Assembly: GCF_001042715.1 (NCBI RefSeq)
Contig: NZ_CP009687.1
Coordinates: forward strand, 2,471,418-2,535,417
Source: Clostridium aceticum
GTDB taxonomy: Bacteria > Bacillota > Clostridia > Peptostreptococcales > Natronincolaceae
Direction of reading: 5' to 3'
Length of the DNA: 64,000 nucleotides
Part shown: positions 16,486-24,667 of the stretch, piece by piece
How positions within the stretch are numbered: position 1 is the first letter of the stretch
Layout: every line of letters begins with the position of its first letter
The notes under the pieces: model-generated
What the model saw: the letters and a program-made list of their open reading frames with translations, nothing else
What the model was told of the DNA's origin: nothing
Databases searched by the model: none
Position numbers and translations under genes: made by a program

Positions 16486-16622
16486 TATCATAAAATTTCC
16501 ATCTTAAAACAGATTTAGAACAAAATGGGACTAAAGAGCAATGAAATGGCATATCAAACTTTTTTGTTCCCTTTTACTCCCATTTCATTCCTTCTTAGTT
16601 GTATGTGATTTCTAACTATGAT
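16486..16622. promoter_or_regulatory. agr operator/promoter module 4
   Basis: Forward half-sites AACAAAATGG (16519-16528) and AATGAAATGG (16540-16549) and inverted half-sites CTTTTTTGTT (16559-16568) and CCATTTCATT (16580-16589) are spaced 21 bp within each pair. A TATGAT -10 box at 16617-16622 lies 40 bp before agrB, with only a weak -35 (CTTAGT), typical of activator-dependent promoters. A mirror ATCATA box is at 16486-16491. Twin direct repeats about two helical turns apart match the binding mode of AgrA/LytTR proteins, so autoregulation of agrBD is likely. Confidence 0.65.
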
Positions 16623-16661
16623 ATTATTCAGTTTAATTAAAAGGTAGGGGATGAGTTAACA

Positions 16662-17231
16662 ATGCATAATCTTATTGATATTTTTGCTTATAAAATCTAT
16701 AAAGAAAAACTCTTATCTAATAGCGATATTCGTAAAATGAAGTACGCTATGAAGGTTATTTGGAGTGAATTAGAAAAGTTTATCATATTTTTGTTATTTT
16801 TTGTTGTTTTGAATAAGGTGCCTTTGTTCTTGTTTTCTTTCGCTGTACTATTGTCTATTCGTTCATTTTCTGGAGGATTGCACTTTGAAAATAACTTGCC
16901 ATGCTTTATAACAAGTTTTGGATTTTTTTCCTTGACAGTTTTTATTCTGCCTCATTTATTTACGATGACAATCCATACAGCGCTTATACTCACACTAGTT
17001 AGTATAATAATTATCTCTTACCGTTCCCCCAGGCCCTCTAGTTTTCGACCTATATTAAATAAAAAAAGAAAAAGGATACTAAAATATTTATCCCTTTTCT
17101 CTACGCTGCTTTGGATTTTTGTTTTATTTAAATTTCTCCTAATATATAATAAAACTTTTTTTGCATGTGGCATATGGAGCATATTTTTACAAGCATCCCA
17201 ACTATCTATAGGAAAGGAGGAAAAACAATGA
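16662..17231 (+). CDS. agrB: AgrB-type autoinducer peptide processing protease
   Basis: Membrane cysteine endopeptidase that trims the C-terminal tail of AgrD and forms the cyclic peptide. The protein has 189 residues with about five transmembrane helices. The catalytic His74 and Cys81 are seen in RSFSGGLHFENNLPCF, with the same seven-residue spacing as H77/C84 of Staphylococcus aureus AgrB. It overlaps agrD by four bases (ATGA), the standard coupling of these two genes. Upstream is an elaborate direct/inverted repeat operator. The family call is firm. Confidence 0.93.
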   Translation: MHNLIDIFAYKIYKEKLLSNSDIRKMKYAMKVIWSELEKFIIFLLFFVVLNKVPLFLFSFAVLLSIRSFSGGLHFENNLPCFITSFGFFSLTVFILPHLFTMTIHTALILTLVSIIIISYRSPRPSSFRPILNKKRKRILKYLSLFSTLLWIFVLFKFLLIYNKTFFACGIWSIFLQASQLSIGKEEKQ

Positions 17232-17368
17232 AAAACAACTCTTCAATATTAAAGATCGCTTTATTTTCCATCGCATCTATGTTTGTACTTGCTTCAGAGT
17301 TAATTGCTTTCTCAGGATCAATTGTTCTCTGGGGAGAGCCAAAATGCCCCAAAAATTTATTAAAATAA
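17228..17368 (+). CDS. agrD: AgrD-type cyclic lactone autoinducer precursor
   Basis: A 46-residue pro-peptide. The start at 17228 has AAAGGAGG upstream; a longer frame from 17165 is not used because it runs through agrB. It has an amphipathic/hydrophobic leader (about 5-28), then FSGSIVLW, then the C-terminal recognition tail GEPKCPKNLLK, which matches the clostridial EPKxPxxL pattern. There is no Cys at the usual ring position; Ser31 is exactly five residues from Trp35, so a Ser lactone ring S-I-V-L-W with a short F-S-G exocyclic tail is the likely signal. The only Cys (Cys40) lies in the removed tail. The ring prediction is inference. Confidence 0.88.
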   Translation: MKNNSSILKIALFSIASMFVLASELIAFSGSIVLWGEPKCPKNLLK

Positions 17369-18622
17369 TATTTTAAAAATCGTATATTTTTCATCAAAAG
17401 AAAGTTCAATGCTTCCCTGATAGCAATCGACAATTCGCTTTACATTATATAAACCATAACCTCGATACTTTCCTTCTTTGGTAGAAAAACCTCTTTCAAA
17501 AATATGATTAATATCTCTTGACTGGATCGTTTCACCTGTATTTTTTATTTCTATTACTTTATATTCTTCTTCTATACCAAGTAATAAAACGATTCTATTT
17601 GAATTGTCATTGTTGTTATTTTTATTTGCCTCAATAGCATTGTCCAGTAAATTTCCTAATAATTCAACAAGTTCATATTTTTCTAAAGGGTATTGTGGTA
17701 TTTCATTTAAAAATTCAATATAAAAAGCAATGCCTTTTTCTTCTGCTAAGGATTTTTTACTATAAATGATTGCACTTAAGATAGGTTCTTTTATACTTAG
17801 TAGTTTGTCTGTAGACTTCATTACTTTAATTACCGTCTCTAAGTATTGTTTCATTTCTTGCTTTGCCTGTTGATCATCTTCAAGTTGAACTAATCCATAA
17901 AGAGCACTGAGATGGTTTTTGAAGTCATGCTGGCTTTGTCTTATTTCATGTACCATATTCTCTAAAAAAGGCATATATTTTTCATGAGTATGTATAATTT
18001 TTTGCTGTTCTTTAATAAGTATAGATTGATATAAAAAAAATATATTTAATCCTTCCCAAGCAACCATTACTAACAACAGGTATGTTACATGATCCCATAT
18101 AAAGTCTTTATCTATTTGCCAAATATACATAATCAATAAAACAATTCCACCAATATTGACGATGATCGTTCTTGTATACTTGCCATATTTAGCATAATAC
18201 TTATTTATCTTGTTTATTATAGTAGACTTATGGATAAAAATACTCACTATCAGCATAATTATATTAACAATAAGTCCACTAAGAAATGAGTAAGTTCTAA
18301 GGCTCATAATCTGTGACAGAACATAAGTACATATCAACTGAATACTGAAAATCATTATCAATACAATGATAAATTGAAAGATTGTATCTTTAACTGATAC
18401 TTTAAACAGGGTTATAATCATCACACATAATACTACAAAATTAACTAAAAATTCAATCCCAACGCTATACATATTAAGGATCACTGCCGTTATGGATAAA
18501 GTAATAATAATAGAAAAACTTCTTATGTCATAAATATTCAATTGATTATTCAACTTACTCCATATTAGCAATATAGCTATCATCTCTAATATTGAAAGGA
18601 TGAATATTTCATACCATTGCAT
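17360..18622 (-). CDS. agrC: AgrC-type sensor histidine kinase
   Basis: Receptor kinase for the AgrD-derived peptide. The start is the ATG at 18622 (420 residues) behind GTGAGGAG; the GTG at 18634 is itself part of that site. Six to seven transmembrane helices fill about residues 1-205. A dimerisation/His region follows with the phospho-acceptor in QSQHDFKNHL, and then a GHKL ATPase domain with the N box ELLGNLLDNAIEAN and G box RGYGLYNVKRIV, the HATPase_c_5 style of quorum-sensing kinases. Its 3' end overlaps the end of agrD by 9 bp on the other strand. The gene follows agrA with a 16-bp gap. Confidence 0.93.
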   Translation of the reverse strand: MQWYEIFILSILEMIAILLIWSKLNNQLNIYDIRSFSIIITLSITAVILNMYSVGIEFLVNFVVLCVMIITLFKVSVKDTIFQFIIVLIMIFSIQLICTYVLSQIMSLRTYSFLSGLIVNIIMLIVSIFIHKSTIINKINKYYAKYGKYTRTIIVNIGGIVLLIMYIWQIDKDFIWDHVTYLLLVMVAWEGLNIFFLYQSILIKEQQKIIHTHEKYMPFLENMVHEIRQSQHDFKNHLSALYGLVQLEDDQQAKQEMKQYLETVIKVMKSTDKLLSIKEPILSAIIYSKKSLAEEKGIAFYIEFLNEIPQYPLEKYELVELLGNLLDNAIEANKNNNNDNSNRIVLLLGIEEEYKVIEIKNTGETIQSRDINHIFERGFSTKEGKYRGYGLYNVKRIVDCYQGSIELSFDEKYTIFKILF

Positions 18623-18638
18623 ACTGCTCCTCACCTTC

Positions 18639-19361
18639 TTACACTCCAGAGAAAAACTTGTTTAAAAACTCTCGTTTATATTTGTTACTTACATAAGCAT
18701 TTACAGCGTACTCCTTAAAGTACACTGTCCAAGCGTTTTTTCCATATCTCTCTACTAGGAAAATATTTGCAATATTAACTATATAAGACTTATGAGTTTG
18801 CATAAAACTCGAAGAGCTTACTTTTTCTAGTATTCCTTTCATCGAAGTATTAGGAATGGTATATTGATTATTTTTCGTATACACCATACAATTTTTTCCT
18901 TGAGCCTCAATAAAGAAAATATCCTTAAGAAAAATTTTTAAAATACAGTTCTTAACTTCGAATCGAATGACCTGCTCTTTAATAGATTCTTTTATAACTC
19001 CTTTTATTAGTCGCTGGGAAATTTTAAGTATATCTTCTTGCGTATAGGGTTTTTCAATAAAATCATAACAGTGATACTTTTTAAAGGCTTCAAGCTGATA
19101 ATAAACATGAGTAGTAATAAATACAATATAGGTTAGTTCATACTGGGGTATAGAACGAATCTTCTCTGCTACTTTCAATCCTGACATATCAGAAAGTTCA
19201 ATATCTAAAAAGAATAGCTGGATTATTTCTTGTTCTAAGGTTTTTATCGCCTGTCCACCAGTGGCAACTTCAAATACTTTTATGTCTTTATTTAAAGACT
19301 CAAGAATTCTGACTAAATTATTTCTTTCAACATGATTATCTTCAACTACAAGAATGTTCAT
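18639..19361 (-). CDS. agrA: AgrA-type response regulator (LytTR)
   Basis: A 240-residue regulator. The receiver domain spans about 1-125, with acidic pair E7/D8, phospho-acceptor D53 (LFFLDIEL) and Lys in FIEKPY. The LytTR DNA-binding domain spans about 140-238 (FIEAQGKNCMVYT, SSSFMQTHKSYIVN). LytTR proteins bind direct repeats two helical turns apart, which is what is seen at four sites in this island. It is the first gene of the agrAC operon; in staphylococci the order is BDCA on one strand, so here the two halves are reorganised. Start ATG with GGGGAG upstream. Confidence 0.93.
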   Translation of the reverse strand: MNILVVEDNHVERNNLVRILESLNKDIKVFEVATGGQAIKTLEQEIIQLFFLDIELSDMSGLKVAEKIRSIPQYELTYIVFITTHVYYQLEAFKKYHCYDFIEKPYTQEDILKISQRLIKGVIKESIKEQVIRFEVKNCILKIFLKDIFFIEAQGKNCMVYTKNNQYTIPNTSMKGILEKVSSSSFMQTHKSYIVNIANIFLVERYGKNAWTVYFKEYAVNAYVSNKYKREFLNKFFSGV

Positions 19362-19528
19362 TGTAACTCCCCTACTCTATATTTTGATTGATAAGTATTA
19401 TGATACTCTTAGTAATGCAAAATCTTATTAAAACACTAGCATAATATAATAACTTTTTAAATAAAAAATCGATAAAAGGTTAAAATCCTCGACGAAGTGT
19501 GTAAAACTAGCTAATCACACACTTAAAA

Positions 19529-19573
19529 AGCACCTTCAAATATTAGATTTTTTTATCTAGTATTTTGGGTGCT
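19529..19573 (-). terminator. Long hairpin, probable terminator
   Basis: AGCACC (19529-19534) pairs with GGTGCT (19568-19573), with inner pairs AATA/TATT and TAGAT/ATCTA. On the minus strand it is followed by TTTTT. It is the second of two hairpins behind the gene at 19652-19942. The interval 19362-19651 contains nothing else that I can identify except the agrA promoter region. Confidence 0.6.
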
Positions 19574-19604
19574 CTTCGCCTTCATTTCTTGAAAAGTTCA
19601 TAAT

Positions 19605-19637
19605 AAAAGACGGCATCCTTTGAGACAATACCGTCTA
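19605..19637 (-). terminator. Rho-independent terminator
   Basis: On the minus strand, AGACGGTATT pairs with GATGCCGTCT and is followed by TTTT. The hairpin is a diverged relative of those at 3985-4019 and 9585-9619, suggesting shared origin of the 3' ends. Confidence 0.75.
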
Positions 19638-19651
19638 ATACTTCCTTTTAT

Positions 19652-19942
19652 CTATTCATAATTTAAATAATTAGGCAAAGTATCTGCCTTCGTATGATCA
19701 TTACCTTCATATTTTAGTAAGGCTTTAATGTTAATCGTATGATTGTTTCTATCATACTTAATTTCTATATGGTCTGGTCTTCCATCGTCTTGGTGTAGCT
19801 GAAGAAATTGTTTTAAAATATTCTCTGCTGCCTCATTGTTTACATCCTCATAAATCTGTAGATATTCTTTCTCTGGTATCTCCAAATAAAGGTCGTATCC
19901 GCCTTCATGTTTCACCCTTCGATCTAATACACTTTCTAGCAT
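19652..19942 (-). CDS. Small hypothetical protein
   Basis: A 96-residue soluble, acidic protein of unknown family. I chose the ATG at 19942, eight bases after GAGGAAGGTG; the GTG at 19951 lies inside that site. It shows alternating beta/alpha segments (YDLYLEIPEKEYLQIYEDV, DHIEIKYDRNNHTINIKALL) and no Cys. It stands alone between the agr locus and an MBL hydrolase and is ended by two terminators that resemble those of the island genes. No function can be inferred. Confidence 0.75.
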   Translation of the reverse strand: MLESVLDRRVKHEGGYDLYLEIPEKEYLQIYEDVNNEAAENILKQFLQLHQDDGRPDHIEIKYDRNNHTINIKALLKYEGNDHTKADTLPNYLNYE

Positions 19943-20111
19943 AATATCCACACCTTCCTCTTTAAAATTATTGCATATACTGGTGAATTCATAGATAAAT
20001 CTCTTTGCACTTGAATTTTAACAATTAAGAAACACATCTATTACTTCTTAATCCATTAAAGTTCATAGCAGCATATCTATATTTTCCCCTTTTTTAAAGA
20101 AGATATGAAAA

Positions 20112-20849
20112 TTATATAAAATAGCATTTTCCTTCTTCTGCAATCTGCAGCATATGTGGAAATACTTCTTTTGTCTCTTCCAGCAACTCCGCCACTGAAA
20201 TTTCTGGCAAAAAGTGAGTTAGTATTACCCTCTGCAGATCAGCCTTTACAGCAATTTCCCCCACCTGTCGCCCAGATAAGTGGGGGACATTTTCATTCAT
20301 ATATTTGTGCAAAATATTTGCTTCACACAACAGTAGGTTACTTCCCTTAACAAAATCTATAAAACCATCAAAGTACTTTGTATCACCGGAATAAACGAAT
20401 TTTTTATTATCTTTTTCAAAAGCCATGGCGTAACATTCTAAAGGATGGTCTGTTTTTTTAAAGGTAACTTTCATATTATTTATGCTGATCTCAGTACCCT
20501 CGTGTATGATGTTGCGAACAAATGCACCTTGGTACTGGATTCTATCATACTCTTCTTGAGGGCTTGCTGGTAGATATATAGGAATCGGCTGCTTTAGCTT
20601 CCCAAACATTTGCTTGATATTGATGGCATATCGCATCACCATTAGGTCACTCATATGGTCCGGATGCATATGACTGATAAATATGGCATCTAACTTATTT
20701 AAGTCATTGCAATAGTTTAACAGCTTAGACAACACACCATTACCACAATCAATAAGAATTTTTGTTTCTTCTGACTCCAATAAATATCCTGAACAGGAAC
20801 CTCCAGCCTTTGGATAAGGTCCATAACAACCTAATACAGTTAGTTTCAA
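20112..20849 (-). CDS. MBL-fold metallo-hydrolase (YhfI/RNase Z-like)
   Basis: A cytosolic metallo-beta-lactamase-fold hydrolase of 245 residues with a TTG start seven bases after AGGAGG. The dinuclear zinc motif HMHPDH (ISHMHPDHMSDL) is at about 60-65, with further ligands in KTDHPLE, YSGDTKY and LTHFLPE. N-terminal VLGCYGPYPKAGGSCSGYLLE is the pattern of the YhfI group related to RNase Z and arylsulfatase-type enzymes. The substrate is unknown. It lies alone on the minus strand, next to the TPR protein gene. Confidence 0.9.
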   Translation of the reverse strand: MKLTVLGCYGPYPKAGGSCSGYLLESEETKILIDCGNGVLSKLLNYCNDLNKLDAIFISHMHPDHMSDLMVMRYAINIKQMFGKLKQPIPIYLPASPQEEYDRIQYQGAFVRNIIHEGTEISINNMKVTFKKTDHPLECYAMAFEKDNKKFVYSGDTKYFDGFIDFVKGSNLLLCEANILHKYMNENVPHLSGRQVGEIAVKADLQRVILTHFLPEISVAELLEETKEVFPHMLQIAEEGKCYFI

Positions 20850-20906
20850 AAAAATTCCTCCTAACTTTTGTTATTCTATTTTTAGTATTAGCTTTTGTTA
20901 TAAATC

Positions 20907-22181
20907 TTAGTATGCTTGAGATTTTTTGTTCGATTTTTTTAACATTTTTATTGCATCGTGAATGGGCTTATAATAAGGCATAATACTTCTTGCTTTATAT
21001 AGATGCCATGTAGCCTTTTCTATATGATCTGTTTTTGAATAGATTAGACCCAGTTGATATTGCCCATATCCATTTTCTGGCATGCTATCTACTAAAAGCT
21101 TTGTATATTTAAAAGCTAGCTTCATATCCTTTAATTTAAAGAAGTAGATTTGACCAATGCTTAGTAGTAGATAGGCATCCTTAGGATTATAGGTTAGTGC
21201 TTTTCTATAATAATGTATAGCTTCTTTATAATTTTCTTCCTCATAATAACAATCCCCGATACCAGTATGGATATCTAGCTTAAAATCATCGATCGTAGGA
21301 GTTTTTCCTATTTTCAAGGCCCTTTGATAACAGTCTATAGCACTTTTATTATTTTCAATTTCATAAAATATATCTCCCATCAGCTTCCAAAAATACGGAT
21401 TATTTGGGTGTCTGTCTAATACCTTTCTTAGAAAGTCAATAGCATACTCGTAACTGCCGATATTAATCAGAGAGATCACCATATTGCTGATAAGATACTG
21501 ATTTTCTGGACTCTTTTTCAGTGCCTCTTTACAGATATGAAAAGCCTCTTCCTCCATGTTATTAATAATATAAAAACTACTCATATTCAAATAAGGCTCA
21601 ATGGAGTTTGGTTGTAGTGTAGCCTGTATTTTCAAGGTTTTTATCGCCTTTCCTACATTTCCTACATTTTCATATAAGTAGGCTAGTTCCTCCAATATAT
21701 AATATCGCTTATACTTTTTAAGAAAGAATGGATTGTATTTTAAAAACAAGATCAATCCTTTATAAGCAATATCAATTCGATCATACCGCATATGACTTTT
21801 AATTTCTTGGAAAAATAACTTCCAAGCTTCATCGTCACTTTCTTTGCCTAACAGATTGTATTTATTTAGCCACTTCGTTTCCATTTCCTTCAATGGCAAG
21901 TTTTCTTTTGGATAAAACACATGGCTATTTATTTGTTTTAAATCTACAGTAGCCATCAATTCACTGTAGAGTTTTTTTCCTTTAACATCTTTATTGAAGT
22001 GAATTTCTAACCAAAAACCTGGAATGTTTCTATATCTACTTCTCAGTTTTATACTTTTCACACCAATAATATCAGAAGAAATAACAGTGTTTTTTTCTAT
22101 CGGCATATCATCTATTTGAAAATGTTTATAAACAAACTGTATTCTTTCGTTTTTATTAGGAAAAAAAATATTTAATAGCAT
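20907..22181 (-). CDS. Tetratricopeptide-repeat protein
   Basis: A 424-residue protein. The ATG at 22181 is preceded by AAAGGAGGG; the frame stays open upstream to 22403, but that part overlaps the divergent gene at 22330 and lacks a ribosome site. The first about 160 residues are a mixed domain of unknown type. From about 165 onward there are at least six TPR-like helical repeats (for example NPYFWKLMGDIFYEIENN, AIHYYRKALTYNPKDAYLLL). Such repeats scaffold protein interactions. No signal peptide or membrane segment is seen, and the partner is unknown. Confidence 0.85.
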   Translation of the reverse strand: MLLNIFFPNKNERIQFVYKHFQIDDMPIEKNTVISSDIIGVKSIKLRSRYRNIPGFWLEIHFNKDVKGKKLYSELMATVDLKQINSHVFYPKENLPLKEMETKWLNKYNLLGKESDDEAWKLFFQEIKSHMRYDRIDIAYKGLILFLKYNPFFLKKYKRYYILEELAYLYENVGNVGKAIKTLKIQATLQPNSIEPYLNMSSFYIINNMEEEAFHICKEALKKSPENQYLISNMVISLINIGSYEYAIDFLRKVLDRHPNNPYFWKLMGDIFYEIENNKSAIDCYQRALKIGKTPTIDDFKLDIHTGIGDCYYEEENYKEAIHYYRKALTYNPKDAYLLLSIGQIYFFKLKDMKLAFKYTKLLVDSMPENGYGQYQLGLIYSKTDHIEKATWHLYKARSIMPYYKPIHDAIKMLKKSNKKSQAY

Positions 22182-22329
22182 TTCAAGCCCTCCTTTAGGA
22201 GCAAATTGCTGTTTCTTATATATAATACTATACCATAAAAAAAATATTAACAATAAAAAATTAAAATTAATTCTTTTCCTTTTATGCAAGAATTGTAATA
22301 TAATAAGGCTACATAAAAGGGGGGGGTTT

Positions 22330-23196
22330 ATGTTTTTTATTAGGAGAAAATTTCCATTATTGCTATTATTCATACTTTTATTAGTCTTACTCATCGCCTG
22401 CACTGTGAAAAGTAAAGATGATTATTTATCCATTCATACCATCGATGTAGGACAAGGAGATAGCATTTTAATAAAAACACCCAATGGAAGAACGATGTTG
22501 ATCGACGGGGGAGAACCTTCTTATGGAAAAGCTGTTGTCGCTTATTTAAAGAAAAACAAAGTAAAGAAAATAGATGTATTAATTGGTACACATCCTCATA
22601 GCGACCATATCGGAGGACTTATCAATGTGTTAGATCATTTCCAGATAGACAGATTTTATCTACCAAAAAAAGAACACACCAGTAATACCTTTCAAGAACT
22701 TCTAGAAAAGGCTCAAGCTAAAGGTCTAAAAATTTCAGCAGCAACCAGTGACATTTCTATAACCTTCGATGACGATATCACATTGCATTTTTTAGGTCCT
22801 CTTAGGGATTATGGAGATCATCTGAATCTATGGAGCGTTATCGTAAAAATGGATTATAAAGAAAAATCCTTTTTATTCACAGGAGATCTTGAGGCTTTAG
22901 GGGAAGATGACTTACTAGCTACCTATAAAAAGGATTTTTTAAAATCACAATTTTTAAAGGTGGGGCATCATGGCAGCAATACCTCCTCCACTGAAGACTT
23001 TTTGCAAGCGATTGAAGCAAAGGTAGCTGTTATATCCTGTGGCAGGGATAATGCCTATGGTCACCCCCATATGGAGGTTATAGAGAGATTACAAAAGCGT
23101 AACACTGCTATTTATAGAACTGATCTGCAGGGTAGCATTATTGTAAAAAGTGATGGTCATAAAATTTGGTCCCATCAACAGCCCTATAACTATTAG
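22330..23196 (+). CDS. Extracellular ComEC-like MBL-fold hydrolase
   Basis: A 288-residue exported enzyme with a hydrophobic N-terminus ending in LLIAC, which could be a lipobox or a membrane anchor. The body is the beta-lactamase-like domain found at the C-terminus of the competence protein ComEC: IDVGQGDSILI, LIGTHPHSDHIGG (zinc motif), FLFTGDLE and VGHHGSNTSS. Stand-alone versions are common in Firmicutes and are suspected nucleases or phosphodiesterases acting outside the membrane. It has GGGGGGG upstream of the ATG and is divergent from the TPR gene. Confidence 0.9.
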   Translation: MFFIRRKFPLLLLFILLLVLLIACTVKSKDDYLSIHTIDVGQGDSILIKTPNGRTMLIDGGEPSYGKAVVAYLKKNKVKKIDVLIGTHPHSDHIGGLINVLDHFQIDRFYLPKKEHTSNTFQELLEKAQAKGLKISAATSDISITFDDDITLHFLGPLRDYGDHLNLWSVIVKMDYKEKSFLFTGDLEALGEDDLLATYKKDFLKSQFLKVGHHGSNTSSTEDFLQAIEAKVAVISCGRDNAYGHPHMEVIERLQKRNTAIYRTDLQGSIIVKSDGHKIWSHQQPYNY

Positions 23197-23205
23197 CTAT
23201 TCTTG

Positions 23206-23244
23206 CTTCCTCAGGATGACAAATTATCGTTTAAGTTAACGCTA
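23206..23244 (+). repeat. MITE-like element, one end only (copy A)
   Basis: CTCAGGATGACAAATTATCG followed by TTTAAGTTAACGCTA equals the right end of the element found complete at 40381-40486, 42219-42341 and 51477-51591. The left half is absent. Confidence 0.75.
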
Positions 23245-23309
23245 GACTTCCTATATCCTATTAGAGCTTCTCTTTAAGAGAACTTTATTACTAAAAATCA
23301 AAAAAAAGA

Positions 23310-23371
23310 AAAAGGTGGAAACGGATGCCACCTTACTTAGCTACCACAAGCACGAGCTTTTATGGTAGCTT
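23310..23371 (+). other. Tandem hairpins in an intergenic region
   Basis: AAGGTGG...CCACCTT (23312-23334) and TAGCTACCA...TGGTAGCT (23338-23370) form two adjacent stems, the second followed by TTTAAAATT. The second could be the terminator of the upstream hydrolase gene. Apart from these and the repeat copy, 23197-23538 holds no gene. Confidence 0.45.
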
Positions 23372-23538
23372 TAAAATTGTGTTGCGATGTGTGTATTAAA
23401 TAGGTTCTACAAAATAATACAAATTCCTCTTTTTTAAAACAAAAAAGTTGTTCTATAAAGAAATTTTTCATTAAAATACAGTTAAGATAAAACAAATTAT
23501 TTTTAATAAAGCAACATATAATTTATAGAGGTGATTCC

Positions 23539-24549
23539 ATGAAAAGCAAATTAGCAAAGTGTATTATTTTTATTTTTGTAACCTTACTATCCTTTTGCAG
23601 TTATAACTTCTTTCAGTCTCCTAAAACAGTTGCCACTTTTCAGTCCTATAGTTCTCCCTCCCATAAAATTGATAAAAGCTTAATTGAACTTTCTAAAAGT
23701 GATGATGCCTCTGTAAGAAAAGAAGCTGAGAAAAATCTTATACGCACTACTTTAACAGTCCTAGGCTATGAAAAATGGCAGGAATTTATTGATTATATAG
23801 ATATAAGTATTTATACAGAAGAAGTGCTGCCTTCAGCCTCTGAACAATTGATTGTAGCATTAGATTTATCCAAAGACTTAGCAGTAATTGTAGTATTTGA
23901 TGCTGTTGGTAATGAATATATCTTCCATAGCAAAATAGAAGGTCTTGTTCCAGTGAATAAAATAGAGTTTCTATCTAATCCTTCTTATGATTATAAGATG
24001 ATGGCGATTTACCAAACCTTGGATGAGAGGATTGGTGGTTCTTTTTTCGAGGAATTTTTAGAAATTTATTTGTATGATAAGGACGAGTTTATAAGTACTT
24101 GGAAAAAACCTCTTTATTATGAGGAAATCTATAAAGAAGTTTGGATAGACCCTAGTGCAAGAGAAGATTTATGGAATAAAGTCATAGAAGAAACAGTGAT
24201 TGATTTTATACAAGATCATCCCCTAAAAATCAATACATTTACTACTATGGAAAAACACACTACTTATTCATCAGCTTACCCCAGCACTGAAAAGTTTGCA
24301 TTAGTTCATAGGGACAGCTATAAAAATTCCTATTATTGGAAGGATGCATTTAATACCTTTATTTTAGGAGAAGTATCAAAGGAAGTTTTTCTATCTAATG
24401 TCGCTCTTCTAGAGGATATGGAAAACAGTAGAGAATCTTTATTTAATATTAGCAATAAAAATTATAAAGTAGTCAATTCTAAGGGAGAAGTTCTTTATCT
24501 ACCCAAAAGTAAATTTCAGTCAATGTTCCAAAGTTTTCTTGAAAAGTGA
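23539..24549 (+). CDS. Exported hypothetical protein
   Basis: A 336-residue protein with an N-terminal hydrophobic segment (about 6-24, AKCIIFIFVTLLSFC) acting as a signal or anchor; SFCSY is not a convincing lipobox. The remainder is acidic, with a helical start resembling a HEAT-like pattern (SDDASVRKEAEKNLI) and then mixed segments. No known motif. AGAGGTG lies just before the ATG. It appears monocistronic, between an MBL hydrolase and the AlaX gene. Confidence 0.8.
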   Translation: MKSKLAKCIIFIFVTLLSFCSYNFFQSPKTVATFQSYSSPSHKIDKSLIELSKSDDASVRKEAEKNLIRTTLTVLGYEKWQEFIDYIDISIYTEEVLPSASEQLIVALDLSKDLAVIVVFDAVGNEYIFHSKIEGLVPVNKIEFLSNPSYDYKMMAIYQTLDERIGGSFFEEFLEIYLYDKDEFISTWKKPLYYEEIYKEVWIDPSAREDLWNKVIEETVIDFIQDHPLKINTFTTMEKHTTYSSAYPSTEKFALVHRDSYKNSYYWKDAFNTFILGEVSKEVFLSNVALLEDMENSRESLFNISNKNYKVVNSKGEVLYLPKSKFQSMFQSFLEK

Positions 24550-24667
24550 TACAATTAAATAGTCAATGGTTTCCACAGGTTGAAATAAGGCAACTATACT
24601 CTTAAAATACCGCTTGAAGAATAAAATTTGGTACTAAAAACTATAATAAATGAGGTGTAATGTACAA

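Noticed and set aside
20907-22403. Longer start for the TPR protein at 22403
   Set aside because: The extension overlaps the divergent hydrolase gene and its promoter and has no ribosome site; ATG 22181 follows AAAGGAGGG.
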